Of a stretch of 64,000 nucleotides of DNA, positions 24,441 through 36,239 are shown in pieces (position 1 is the stretch's first letter; each line of letters begins with the position of its first letter). Below the pieces are notes generated by a model. That model ran no database searches. It was not told the origin of the DNA and worked only from the letters and a program-made list of their open reading frames with translations. The stretch is from the NCBI GenBank assembly GCA_035041965.1, contig JAPYMA010000663.1:62001-126000 (forward strand). Reading direction: 5' to 3'. The translations under genes and the position numbers were made by a program. Source of the DNA: Anisakis pegreffii (lineage: Eukaryota > Nematoda > Chromadorea > Rhabditida > Anisakidae).

Positions 24441-24629
24441 TCATTTATGCGGCGAGTGAATTGCATTTTTCTGCGGATAATCATTGATATCGAATGAATC
24501 GGTGCTCGTTTTCGAGCGATCCTTAACACTGAACGTCGTCCGTTGAGCACGGTTATCAATTGAGAGCACTGACGGCGCCAACTGCTGCTGGTGATCTTCT
24601 TCAGCCGATTTCTTGAAATTCTCATCCAT
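24441..24629 (-). CDS. Candidate terminal exon, hydrophilic
   Basis: After an acceptor ACTGCAG near 24627 the minus strand reads MDENFKKSAEEDHQQQ, LAPSVLSIDNRAQRT and DSFDINDYPQKN to a stop. A second frame is also open, but it is very basic and looks less natural. It may be the last exon of the minus-strand gene at 25075-27019. A candidate intervening exon near 24830-24910 contains either MEYGAEKAKKKAAA or, in another frame, WNMELKKLRKKLQRAF; I cannot choose between them by phase. Confidence 0.35.
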   Translation of the reverse strand: MDENFKKSAEEDHQQQLAPSVLSIDNRAQRTTFSVKDRSKTSTDSFDINDYPQKNAIHSPHK

Positions 24630-25074
24630 CTGCAGTCGTCATCTATGTAGTAACGCTTTCGACAGCACTATTTTAGGCTTCACGGAAAATTTAGTTTTGT
24701 AGGATTCCGCCTAGAAATGATTAAGCCAACTTACCGAATCGAATTCACAGCTAACGATGTGAACAATTTCTGTCAATATAAACGAAAATCGTATGTATTC
24801 GAATGCATACGTATATTTTGAATATTTTGACGACAACTTTCTGCTCGAAACGCTCGCTGCAGCTTTTTTCTTAGCTTTTTCAGCTCCATATTCCATTCTT
24901 GTGAGCAGATTTATGCTATTATATGAATTAATTGATTTGTTGTAAGAGATAAAAACTTGCAAAGTATGATATTGACATGATTGTGTTCAGTCTTGCAACT
25001 TCGGTTGAATAGAGCCATTCGGTTCGTTCGGCGAGTTCATCACAAGGCATCCACGGGTCATGCACCGCACTCAC

Positions 25075-27019
25075 TTTAGTGCCCTCTTCGCCTTCATTCA
25101 ATGCGATAGGCAACAGCTTCTCGATCAGACTTTTCGTTAAGCACTTCAAGTTCAATGACAGTCAGTTTGATTAGAAAATAATCATTACTCAGTTGATAAA
25201 TCGAAGTGGATACTATTCAGAATTGATCAAAAGTAAACATGGATACCGATGGATGACAAGTTGAAAATAATTGAGCAGATCCATCTCATATGTCCGGTCC
25301 GACAACCTCTATTCGATTTAAGTTAATCAAATTAGCCGAGATGCTTATATTTTAGTGATTTTATGGTGATTTGTTGTGCCGTTTCAGTTATGCATTGTTT
25401 GTTTCATACAATTCTATTTATCTGTGTTCATGGACGTTTGATGATTTCATTCGAAAATGCTGATAAATATGATTCGTATTCACTGTCAACCCTAAAAAAA
25501 CGTTTGCTGAACTGAATCACCTACAGGTTCGTCCCATATGTCTTTTTCATCATCTGCATCTTTTTCTCGTTTCTTCCTCTCGCAGTTTGCCTTCTTTTCT
25601 CGTCGAGAACTTTTTCTGGACGATAAGTTCGATCGGGATATTGACGATGATGTTGAAGCATTACTTTTGATAGAGTCATCCTTAACAAAGTTATTGATAT
25701 GCCCTGTGAAAAGAGTATTCCGAACTGCATGCGATGATCCTAATCTTTTCTGTTCGTATGGCAATCAAAATCCAGCAATGAGAATATGAGAGTGCTTCGA
25801 ACTGTTACGTATCAGAGTTACCTTTGCAAAAAAGGTCTTATCGATGGAGAATTATTAGAATTCAAATCTGAATTCTTCCAGCTGACTATTTCGAACATGT
25901 AGGGAATTTCATCAGTAATGATTTCGATGAAAGCAAAATTGTTCCAGCGGTTACTAACCGCAAGAAACTTAGACTTGGGTCGACGTAGTTTGCGCACCCG
26001 TCTTCCACTTCGCACACTGGTAGCCACCTGGGGATTTTCACCATCTGAAAATATAATCCAATTGCCTCAAAATCTCACCGGTATTCAACAGTTAATAGAT
26101 TCAAGACCATTTATACACAGAAATCATATTGCATATTCTAGTCAAATCATTAATTTTCATTCGTTTACAAAGCACACTGCTTCTGCGATGACATCTTCGA
26201 CAGTTGGAAACGGGGAAAATCGGAGATTTTCGAGGACGAATCCGCGAAACTCCACGCACCACACTAGACAAGACTAGCGATCTAGTGAATCATACTCATA
26301 AATAATCCTCGCAAATAAATGATGTACTAATCGAGTAAGCAAGTCTGCACCTTTCTTTGATGGTTCCCTTTTACGCACCGATCTTGCGGTCCTTGCTGAA
26401 CTTGTATCTTTTTCCAGGAGCTTAACTTTGGCGCCTCAAAACAATTATTTTTTCTGCATGTTTTGCATTGAAGCGGACAAGGTCTATTCATGTTTGGATG
26501 GAAACAAATAATGGCTGTGATGATGCCTTAATCAACCATATACTCGTAGCTGTAGGCTTGGCTTCTTGTTTGATTGCAGCTGCTGGAGTTTTCACTGCGA
26601 CTGGGGGCTTTGCTGGCTGAATTGGCTTCGCTCTTGGTGGGATGTGTCTTCGAGAACGCAACTTCGCTTTTGCTGATTCTGGAAATTGATTTTCGTTGTG
26701 GTTACTTTGGTTGCCTTCAAACTTGGTTGCTCCTCCAAATTCTGCGCAACTCATCAGAACGTGATCTAATTTCTCTCACTCGATTATTTCTACTGATCAT
26801 TTCACATTTTCGTTCGCGATCATCTTTTACGCCACTGATTAATGCAATTTCTACCGGTTTATGAACGTCCGTCCATTGTGAACGAATAATTTCCCGAAAA
26901 AAATAGAAATGAACGAGAGAAGAACGTTTATAGTGAATGGACGACAACTCGCCATAAGGATGATAATCCTCTTCGAAGACTAGTTTTAGTACATGACGCA
27001 GTTGTGACAAGATTCCCAT
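25075..27019 (-). CDS. Unrecognised basic, low-complexity gene
   Basis: Five minus-strand exons can be phased: 27019-26723, 26616-26544, 26044-25959, 25749-25525 and 25143-25075, about 250 residues with the 3' end open. Exon 1 starts MGILSQLRHVLKLVFEEDYH and ends RIWRSNQ. Exon 2 is Ala/Pro/Lys-rich (PAKPPVAVKTPAAAIKQEAK). Exon 3 holds a strongly basic motif, VRSGRRVRKLRRPKSKF, that could be a nuclear localisation or DNA-contact segment. Exon 4 is Ser-rich, then charged (SSRKSSRREKKANCERKKRE, then DADDEKDIWDEP). Exon 5 is CLTKSLIEKLLPIALNEGEE. Alternatives: exon 3 may read on to a donor at 25822, and exon 2 may start earlier. A chromatin-type protein is conceivable, but no domain is recognised. 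Confidence 0.4.
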
Positions 27020-27992
27020 CGTACACCACCACCACACGCAACATGAAAACGGATATTGAATAAAGTTTTTCAACTAATTCAATCCTAATTTTGGTGATGT
27101 AATTATTTTGACTCGCATTCAGAAATATTCAAAAAGACAGCAAGCAATGAAGATTTACGGTTATGAAGATGCGAAATGAATCTGCAGTTGTCGCATCTTC
27201 TGGACAGTTCAATCTTAGAGTTTGCGTAAACCAGCCTTTTACGGAACATTTCTGCAATGCTCCAAATGATTCATTCCTAAATTCGTTGAACTTTTGCCGC
27301 AATATACATCGTGAGTCGGTGTGAAATTCAGAGTATTTTGTTGTTCGTTATCACATATGCTCATAGCATGCGCAATGCAAGTGAATTTAGCATATCTGAG
27401 TGATCGAAACGAGATCAAGAGGACCGCTTGAAACATGATAAAGTGATTGATGACTTAACATTGAACCGTTGAAGCGATTATCCGTTTGCTTTTTGTGTGG
27501 ACGGATAAAAGAATTAAAACAATAATTTCACTTCTGTGTTCAGTGGTCATTCTCGTTTGATTTGTTCATAACATATCCGTATCGTTTTTGTGACTTCTAT
27601 CCGCTCTTTTGTTGTTGTCACTTGCATTCATCATTTCGCATATTGTTCTTTCACCGAATCATTTCGTTTATTCATCGATCCACACAAATCGTCTCCTCTT
27701 CCTATCAACTTCAACGAACCGTTCAAAATTCAATCCCAATGTCACCACACTGCAATGAACATTGTGTGACAGTTCCGTCGTACTTTTCGATTAGGTCATC
27801 ATATCGTACGGTCAAAATCATGCAAATATACGACAACACGTATATTGGATCGACTGAAGGCGTCCTGAAATAAATCATCTACACTATTGTTTCCGATCAA
27901 AACTTTCAATCCAATTAGAATCAAAGAAACCTTTGATTTTTGCTTAAGATTATTACATTTTCTGTGTCGACTAAACGTATCTTGTGTGATTT
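27020..27992. other. Intergenic, nothing supported
   Basis: A 103-codon plus-strand ORF (27562-27873) and a 65-codon minus-strand ORF (27239-27436) have no splice partner or motif. This is probably the promoter side of the minus-strand gene that starts at 27019. Confidence 0.4.
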
Positions 27993-28055
27993 TGCAAATT
28001 CAACCTCTACAATACTGTATATATTTTATACAGTATTGTGGAGGTTGAATTTGCA
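27993..28055. repeat. 29-bp hairpin with 5-base loop
   Basis: Arms 27993-28021 and 28027-28055 are complementary at 28 of 29 positions, around the loop TATTT. Each arm starts or ends in TGCAAATTCAACCTC or its complement. As DNA it could form a cruciform, as RNA a 29-bp duplex. The loop is short for a typical microRNA precursor. It lies 118 bp before a hAT-like element. Confidence 0.9.
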
Positions 28056-28180
28056 GGAGTACGCCTGCAGTCATTGATTAGCTGCTGAGTGCTTTTGCAA
28101 TCAGCAGTGAATCGAAATAAACTGATACACACATAGGTCGATATTTTTAAGAGTCTAATTTTTCGTGTAATCGGCTAAAT

Positions 28181-28964
28181 TAGTGGTTCTCATGTTCGGG
28201 TGCTACATTACCCCTTTTGAGGATTTGGCATGCCGCTGTTACCCTTCCCCTGATACGAGAACACCATGATGGTATTCGGCATGGATAGGCCTTTTGTTAT
28301 TGTTAGATCGTTGTGTAACTCATTATTGCACTCGATTATGATTGCAGGAAAAGCTGTTGTGTATGACACGCTTACTCGAAACTGTTTTAGATAGATTCTC
28401 ATTCTTTTCAGACGTGTTGTATTCACTCTCATAGCTATTGCATGCGAATATCGTTCTCTTGATGAGTTTTTATCATTCACTTCGTCTCTTTTCACTTCGC
28501 AATTTCTCATTCTATAGCATACACTATTTACTGGATACGTTGACGAGTGTTGACAGCCGAAACTAATAATACAGCAACTGTTCGACAGTCAACTGATCAA
28601 TTATAGAGTGTATTTGATAGAATGAGAATTTTACTTTAATTGTTGAGTGAAGTGAATAAGAAACTAGCAAAAGAGAACATTTTTGGTGATAAAAGCTATG
28701 ACAGCGATTGTAACAGCAAGGAAAAGAATGAGAACCCTGTTAAAACGAATGAAAATCCTGTTAAGCTCGGACAAAATAGGAGAATGAAAAGTGTTGCCAT
28801 CAACTAACTGCATTTACATAACCGAGTTAAAAAATACCACCACAATGGCGTTCTATCATAAAATAACAGTTGCACGAAACAGCAATTTACCGATCCCCTC
28901 CATTATCATTTGACACCTCCGAATTACCCAAAGTGGATAATTTAACCCCCTATCAGAACCACTG
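28181..28964 (+). mobile_element. hAT-like non-autonomous transposon, complete
   Basis: The left end reads TAGTGGTTCTCATGTTCGGG. The right end reads CTATCAGAACCACTG, whose complement CAGTGGTTCTGATAG forms the inverted terminal repeat. The flanks are GGCTAAAT (28173-28180) and GGCTAGAT (28965-28972), an 8-bp target-site duplication with one change. An 8-bp duplication and CAGTGG-type ends are hallmarks of the hAT superfamily. At 784 bp it has no transposase-length ORF, so it would depend on an enzyme made elsewhere. Copies or pieces lie at 23485-24124 and 22429-22489. The zinc-finger gene starts 227 bp downstream. Confidence 0.85.
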
Positions 28965-29190
28965 GGCTAGATGAATGAACTTTATTACACAGCGTATGTG
29001 TACATGTGCATATAACATCTCTATTTTGTAGACCCATAAGGATAAGTTTCTAAGAGATTCTGTAGTGTTCATGTTGATTTCAATGCGCATCTGATGAGTG
29101 ATATAATTTGACGAGAATGAAATACTATCTGGTTTGTTAAGCACAAAGTGTTCAGATAGATTCATACAATCAAGTATTTTGCTGATTAAT

Positions 29191-31875
29191 ATGAGCAATG
29201 TTGAGAACGATTTGCTTCCGATACAGTGTAAATTAGCAATCACGAATGAAGCGGTCGCTGATCAATTGGACATTACGAATCAACGGTTAGGGTTTGAACC
29301 TTGTTTGGTTTGAATTGCTTATTGTTTCACTCTCGAAATATTCTCGCACTTAGGCTTCACCGTTTCACTTTGATTCAAGAGTCGTTGGGACTCGAACTTA
29401 GGCATTTGATTAATTTTCGTAATCACATTTAGCTGATTTGCTAGCAATACCAGCATAAGAAAAGCATTTGCCATCAGGTTTCGAACAACGACAGAGGACG
29501 ACGTCTTCGTGACTGTACAATTTATAAAAAATGATAGTTGCTTAAACAAAGGAAAGATAAATGATTCAGCGGGCGAATCGCGATCGATTTACTCTCGTTG
29601 ATGTTACAGATTCGAGAAATTAGCGGCGTCGAATGATCAATGTCGAATGATTCATTTTTGTTATGTGTGCAATAGTCGATTGAACTCCTCGAAACAGGCG
29701 TTGATGCATTGTCGCGGTAAAAGACATATGAAGAAGTTTGAATTCTTCAAGAAACGTTTTGGTGTTGGTAAATGAAATATTTATTACGTTTTTTTTTGCA
29801 TTTTTGCTTTATTTCAATTGAATGTTGCGTTAATCGAAGTTCGACAGCATCAAACGTATGGATGATTTCAAGAACGAATATTTCTATGGTTATGCTCAAA
29901 ACTATTCATTATGCGAAAAAGCATTTCGATTCTGTTCCAATCGTTTCTGTTTCCTTGTTGTTTGTAATTGAGTACGCCTAATCCTTATCAGCAATTTTTC
30001 AGGTCCATTCGTTTCGCAGATCTCGCAAGCTGTTCAACTTCCACCATTCATTCTCGCAGCAACATCCTCTCCTAATCCCAACAACCTTCTTCATTCGTAT
30101 GTTGCCACTTGTCATCATTCATGTAGCAATGAGAATGTAAATGTGATGAGAATATGTAGCTTCAGTCACTCATTCATCATGTTCGCTTGAAATCTGTGAA
30201 ATCCATCATATTAATCATCATTTATCATGTTCACTCGACACACATCACACTTATTCGGTGACCACCTGCTGAAAATCAGTTCCGTCAGAATTGAGAGCGA
30301 CTCATGATTACCTGATCTAGTTCACTCAAAATTCATTTTGATGAATAGTTTTAAAAGCAAATTTTTCTCATTGTCAGAGATGTATACGTTAGGCATTCTT
30401 TTTGTTGAATCTGTCGAATGTGAAACTCTTTCGTAACAGGTCCTTTCTCAAGACAAATTTATCGAGAATCATTGGTTCGTTGGGGAATTGCTAGAGTAAA
30501 CGTCATCAGTGATATTTCTAAGTGTATGAATTAATGTTACTATACGATGAGCACGCTGACTGAATACATTCACGAAGACCTGTGCTTCAAATGATCCAAT
30601 GAAATCAGCAAATTTATCAGTTGTTAACTTTTGGAATTCAGTGGATCGTTACCGTCAGTCGTGAATGCAACAGCAGCGTTATCAATTCAATGCACCGATC
30701 ATCGACCAGCGTACAACATTTCGCAAAACGCTGCACTCAGCATGATGGTGTGTTCCCATTTTATCGAAAACCCCGCAGATCATTTACTAATTTATTCCAA
30801 CTACATAGATCAATTGTGTTTTAATGCACACAGTGAATTTCATTTGGTATTCCTTAAAATTATGTATGAATTACCATTCCGTATTGATGGTTTTTTGATC
30901 AGTTTATTTCCTGCCGAATCCTATTTCATTTTCAGAACATCAGCTTTAAATTTCTTAGAGAACTTTAAAAATCTCAGCCAATTTCAGCTCATGACCAGCT
31001 TTTTTCACCCTGATCAATGTTTTCATAGCTTTTTCTTAGCGGTCTTCTCAAACGGTCTGGAATATGCTGTATGGCTTAACATTTATGCTGCACAGCGTCA
31101 AACGATAGGATTATATTCATATTTTTTGTATGAGGGTTTCTGGTTACTGAAACATTCCTCCCATTGCAGGAACAAAAGGAAATCAATGGTTCGCTGAAAC
31201 AACAAAAGAATATCATGAGTAGTATAGGTGAGTTGCAGATTTGATGAAATTTTTGTGGGGCAATTTGGAATAAATTGAAAATGTTTTTCGAGTACAAATG
31301 TATTGCGAAAATCGAATACTGTGTTTCAAGTAGACATTCATCCATATTCAAACTCATTTTAAGTGGGAATTGTTGCGGTTCATATTGTTCGGACGTCCGT
31401 GAGATTTATCTTTGAGTGGGCAAATGAAACATTGTAAGAAGTGAACAACTTGATGCGCAACTTTTCGAACTGTTGATGATTGCGTTACAAACCATAACAG
31501 TCCTTTACTCGCAGTTCGTCTGAATTCGAGTCTCAAAAATTTTAGGAGGATGCGACTGGTCTATAAATTGAATTCGACGAACAGCAATTCTTCTGCAACA
31601 GTTAATTGACATTTAACTGGTAGGGTCATTTATATCGTGAACTGGTTTTTAACTTTAACGATATGTTGAAATTTGTTTGACTGTATCAATCTTAAATGAT
31701 ATTCGTCAGCAGGGACTGAAAATTCAAACTAAATTCTATATTTCAAGAGTGAACAGAGAGAATCGCACTCTCAAACTAAATTTGATTCTGTATTTCAGTT
31801 GCGAAGAGTGAACATTCTTCGTCTATGCACGATTTATCGGCAATCTACAAATCATTTTCGATTGTTTTTATATGA
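29191..31875 (+). CDS. U1/JAZ-type C2H2 zinc-finger protein
   Basis: Six phase-matched exons: 29191-29285, 29610-29767, 30003-30096, 30642-30747, 31170-31227 and 31799-31875 (TGA), about 195 residues. Exon 2 holds one zinc finger with spacing Cys-x2-Cys-x12-His-x5-His (C49, C52, H65, H71). It reads FCYVCNSRLNSSKQALMHCR followed by GKRHMKK. The x5 spacing and GKRH are typical of U1-type/JAZ fingers, which bind double-stranded or structured RNA; RNA binding here is inferred from the family. The N-terminus (MSNVENDLLPIQCKLAITNE) is acidic. The rest is Ser/Asn/Ala-rich and has EQKEINGSLKQQKN, a short helix. A second, later donor in exon 3 (AAT|GTAAAT at 30136) would join exon 4 in another open frame. 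I prefer TC|GTATGT because the resulting sequence is more coherent. Confidence 0.7.
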
Positions 31876-32586
31876 ATCTTATGGACAAGCAAAATGTCCT
31901 TTTCTACGACACAATGTTAAATGATATGGTAGAGTGTAGCTTTGGCTCTGTAATTTTTGTTGGTGTAATAACTTTAAAAAATGAACAATTTTACAGCATC
32001 TGTTGTTGCATGAACTAGTTATTGGCCTTACCTTTCGTCAAAGCACAATTTATCAACAATGAATGGGTTAGATTTTGACGATGAATCGGAGACCTTTGAG
32101 GCTCACCTGTAAACTCCAACCAGTCTTGTTTACAATAATCAATCTCAAGAAATAATTTGCACTTTTGTTACATTAGAATCGTCGAAACTGAGCTAATATA
32201 TTACAGCTTACGCTGGAACACGGAAAAAGTACGCATCATTTCTATTTCTAATCGGACAACGAACCGTTTAAAATTACCATCATCAATGTAACATTAACGA
32301 TAAGCATTCCGGAAATAACGTTATCAGAATTTTATGATTTTCACTAAAAGTTGTTCATCTCAACTATGCGAACATTCGAAATTCCTCTCATGTTAACAGG
32401 TGGATGAAAAGAAATTTGAGAAAAGGCTTTGCTGAGTGTCAAGCATAACGGACACTTCACCACGAAAACAATTGAACTGGCTTACAAATTGAAAGGTTTT
32501 CGGCAGTGTTTATCATTGAAACCAGGCTCAAAACAGTTGAAAATGCTGAACAGAAGTATGCATAAACGATCGTACATAGATATCAA
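31876..32586. other. Convergent 3' intergenic region
   Basis: Lies between the stop codons of the zinc-finger gene (plus) and the dehydrogenase gene (minus). It should hold both 3' untranslated regions. No clean AATAAA was identified for either gene. Confidence 0.5.
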
Positions 32587-35500
32587 TCAGCTTGCAGACC
32601 CGGTCAACTTAACTTGTTGTAATAAGTGTCTGGAAATAACGACACGTTGTATTTGACTGGTACCCTCATAAATCTGATAGATTTTCGCATCACGCATCAA
32701 CTTCTCGACTGGATATTCACTGTTGAAACCGTTACCTGAAAACTCACTGAACGATATTCCACTCAAAAACAGCACTTAATCACTTCCACATTCAAAAAAG
32801 CACGAGGTAAAATAAGCGCGAGTGTAATCTCAACTACTGATTGCGTAGTAGAGAATCAGTGAGTGTTAGAGAGTAGAAATATTGAAGCACTTCACCGAAA
32901 TCAAACAAACCTCCGAGTATCTGTACAGCGTTTGAAGCGGCTGCATTAGCAGTATCCGATGCGAAACACTTGGCAATCGAAGCGAAATAAGAAGAACGTT
33001 GATTGTTGTCAACATCGACTGCAGAGCGATACGTTACCAAACGTGACAATTCCAGGTTCATTGCCATATCGGCTAATATAAACGCTACACCTTGGTGCTG
33101 AAAATCATCCATAGCAATCTTTTGAAGTCGCATAATTCCATTGCATTTTTAAGTTCGATTCAAACATGAACCCAAACTAATACTTATCATCGAAATGTGA
33201 TTTTCGAGAATACTGAAACTTCACTGAATTCTTTATCGGTCATAACGCAGCGGTATCGGTCGCAATAATAGAATTCACAAGGAATTCGAAACTCTAACCA
33301 AAAATGTGGAATATACCTATACTTATCACATAGCATCTTCAAAGAGTATCGCTACGGACTATTTATAATTCGAATAATGATTCTTTGAATAAAACATAGT
33401 ATAGACGACACAAGTGTAATGATGAACCTGTGCAATGGGCACACCGAACGTTTTGCGTTCGAGAGCGTATTTGGTTGCCTCATCGAGTGCACGCCAGGAT
33501 AAGCCCACTGCTCCGGCAGCCACACCAGGCCGTGTTCTGTCGAATGCTCCCATGGATATTTTAAAACCAGCACCTGGTGCACCGAGCACATTCTGAAATC
33601 AATCGAATAACATCTGTAAATGATGCTCCAGAAAACCTATGAAATTACAAGCGAAATATGAATGGCATTGCAGAATTTTTTCATTCAACGTTGTCATCAT
33701 CTCAACATGACCAACAGAAATGCTGTGATGGCTTATGTTTTAAGATTATGAAATCTGAATAAATGATTTACCTCTTTCGGAACAACCACATCTTCGAATG
33801 TTATCGTACGAGTATCTGAACATCGTTGTCCCATATTGATCTCCTAGAATGATCTCATGATCATTTCACTGATCTGATCTCATAATGATCTCATCCTAGA
33901 ATGATCATCTCATTGATCTCCATATTGATCTCATATTGATCACTACATACCATTCACTAATTGTGTCACATTACTATGTTTCAACCATATCATTATTTCT
34001 ATCGCAATCCAAGTTGAATCGCCAACATTGAAATGGTGACAGTCGAAAATTATTTCCGCTAAATCAACATTGAGTTTGAAGAGTGACTGATGCTTTCAAC
34101 AAAAAATCAGCCAAAGAATTTCAACCTTCTTGCCCCTTGATAAGCCAGGACTATCACCGTCGACGATAAACGCTGTGAATGCCTTTCCAGCCGGTGCTTT
34201 TGGATCCGGATCAGTTCTAGCCAAAACGAAGAACCATTTCGCATACCCACCACCGGTTATCCATATTTTAGTGCCATTCAACACATACGAATCACCTGAA
34301 TTGCTGCGCTCTTTAATAGATATTTCCAACATCTGTATAAATACGCGCTACACATTGACAAATAGAATCGCTTGATTGAAGAATCCATAAGGTTTGCATT
34401 TTGATGGATCTTTTCCCTGACGTGATACAATGAGAGAAAAAAACAAGAATGTGCATAGCGCAATTTGCATCCGATGCATTCAGTATCAAAATAGGTATTC
34501 ACCGAACCTTTCTTTTCAGCCTTTGTTCTGACGGCCGCAACGTCTGATCCTGCGCCAGGCTCGCTAACACAGTACGCCTGAAATTCGGAAATTATTGGAT
34601 ACAACTGAACTTCCGATCGTGCAGTGTTCCATATGACCGAAAGGATTCGTACATATAAACCGTGCGATTCGTCAGAAAAACGACCACGCCTCGATCATAA
34701 AAGGAATGAATGAATATCCACTCTCACGATGATCAAACGGTTCAAATGGATTTTCGAAACGAGAAAATCAGTAAAGGAATTGATGAAATCTGCCGCTGGA
34801 GTATTCGACAGCGAACGCGATTAGTTAAAAATATGAGAGGAATGTTGATGTTGATTACATTATGTAATGATATTCAACTATATAATATGAACGTCTATCT
34901 GACTATTGGTGTACACATACAGCGATTAAAGGTTCTGCAGCTAACATGCCAAGATATTTCATCTTCTGCTCTTCTGTTCCGGCCAAAAGAACCGGTGCAA
35001 TAGGTAGCGATGGTCCCATTATATTCAGTTGAATGCCTGTGCAGCCATAGGCGAGTGCCTCAGTGATGATCACTGTGTCGAGACACGACAACTCTGGACC
35101 GCCTTAAACATAAAGAACAAAGTTAGCACAGTAGTACACAGTTATTGAGAGTTATTCTGATATCGCGATGGTGCGCTCGAGGAATGCATTGATTACTACT
35201 TTAATCTGAACGAGTGCTCAATTCAACATGTTTAGACATGATGCAATTTAGCATTTGAATTTCACACAGGATATAACTTCTCCATTGTAATAGAATCGTG
35301 AACGGTAATGTAAGAAGGTCGTTTAGGCTTCTTGGAGACCCAAAATTCAATAAGATCATGAACAAACCATATTTGGCCGGTATTCCTGGATTCATTAAGC
35401 CCAAACTATGCGCTTTTTTAACGATATCCCAGGCAAACTGCAAATACGACGAGAATCATCATCAATGAAACAATGCATAGTATGTTAATTGCACCAGTCG

Positions 35501-36110
35501 AATCGGTCCAATCGAGTTTATTATCGATCAGTTATCCCTTTTCAAAGCAACTAATCATTTCTTGAGTTTGAAATGAAGTTTTCGGTCAATAGAAGTCAGC
35601 TTATGACAACAAACTTCGCCAGTTCTATCATGATGTGCTGCAACCGGCATGATTTCTTCTTTAGCGAATTTCAATGCGACTGCTCGATATTCACGTTGAG
35701 TATCGGACAATTCTGCAACAAAAAAACAGTCAATGTGACATGTCCATTTTTTTGTTATCATCTCAATGTCAAACGACGAAAATGCCAGATCCACCCATCA
35801 TTTTCAATTAAACGTCTGCAATTCACTTTCACTCAACAACCAGCATTCACTAACTTGTGATCAAACGTAGCGAGCGATTAGTTGGCATTAAAATTCATCA
35901 TTCTATACTAATGCAATTCAACCTCAATAATTTCAGTACTAGGGATTCTTTCGTTTCAAGCTGGCATATGCAATGGTGAGAAGATGCGGGAGTTGAATAA
36001 ATCTCGGATTAGGTATACGGTTTCAATGAAAACTTACCGAATGACATAAGTCGAGTTTGAACTTTTTGCAGGACATCACGAGTATGAAACGTTAAACGTC
36101 GGCACAACAT
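32587..36110 (-). CDS. ACADM: Medium-chain acyl-CoA dehydrogenase, mitochondrial
   Basis: FAD enzyme of mitochondrial beta-oxidation: it removes two hydrogens from medium-chain acyl-CoA and passes electrons to electron-transfer flavoprotein. Ten exons: 36110-36038, 35712-35615, 35437-35368, 35102-34921, 34577-34508, 34295-34126, 33843-33772, 33592-33428, 33097-32911 and 32735-32587 (TGA). All phases agree, giving 411 residues against 421 in human. Exon 1 gives an Arg-rich leader ([20 protein letters not shown]) typical of matrix targeting. Family landmarks follow in order: [103 protein letters not shown] and [15 protein letters not shown]. The Glu in YEGTSQ (about residue 386) is the catalytic base. 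Several donors are GTTTGT-like. The symbol is by similarity to the vertebrate gene; nematodes have several paralogues. Confidence 0.95.
33836..33950. repeat. GATC-rich degenerate repeat in dehydrogenase intron
   Basis: Ten GATC sites fall in about 115 bp, in variants of TTGATCTC and ATGATCTCAT. The repeat abuts the exon 7 acceptor (33843). CCATATTGATCTC occurs in the exon 7 end and again within the intron, suggesting local slippage seeded at the exon edge. Confidence 0.75.
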
Positions 36111-36239
36111 CGTGACTTAACCTCAAATTAGCTCTGTTTTCACACAAACACTTTGAGAATGAAACACGCCGCGTGCTCGCTATTAAATTTACAGTATCTC
36201 GTTCAGTGGTTTGCTTTTTCTTACTGTACAAACGATTAT
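36111..36239. promoter_or_regulatory. Possible bidirectional promoter region
   Basis: This 129-bp gap separates the dehydrogenase start codon (minus) from the start of the small plus-strand candidate gene. If both are real they share a promoter region. No TATA or named site was identified. Confidence 0.3.

Noticed and set aside
25918..26277. 119-codon plus-strand ORF
   Set aside because: It is antisense to the basic-motif exon on the minus strand, which has good splice sites at both ends.
30631..31197. 188-codon plus-strand ORF, the longest in the window
   Set aside because: It starts inside exon 4 of the zinc-finger gene and then reads through an AT-rich intron. The part after the GTGTGT donor is Phe/Leu/Ser-rich, as expected for chance reading.
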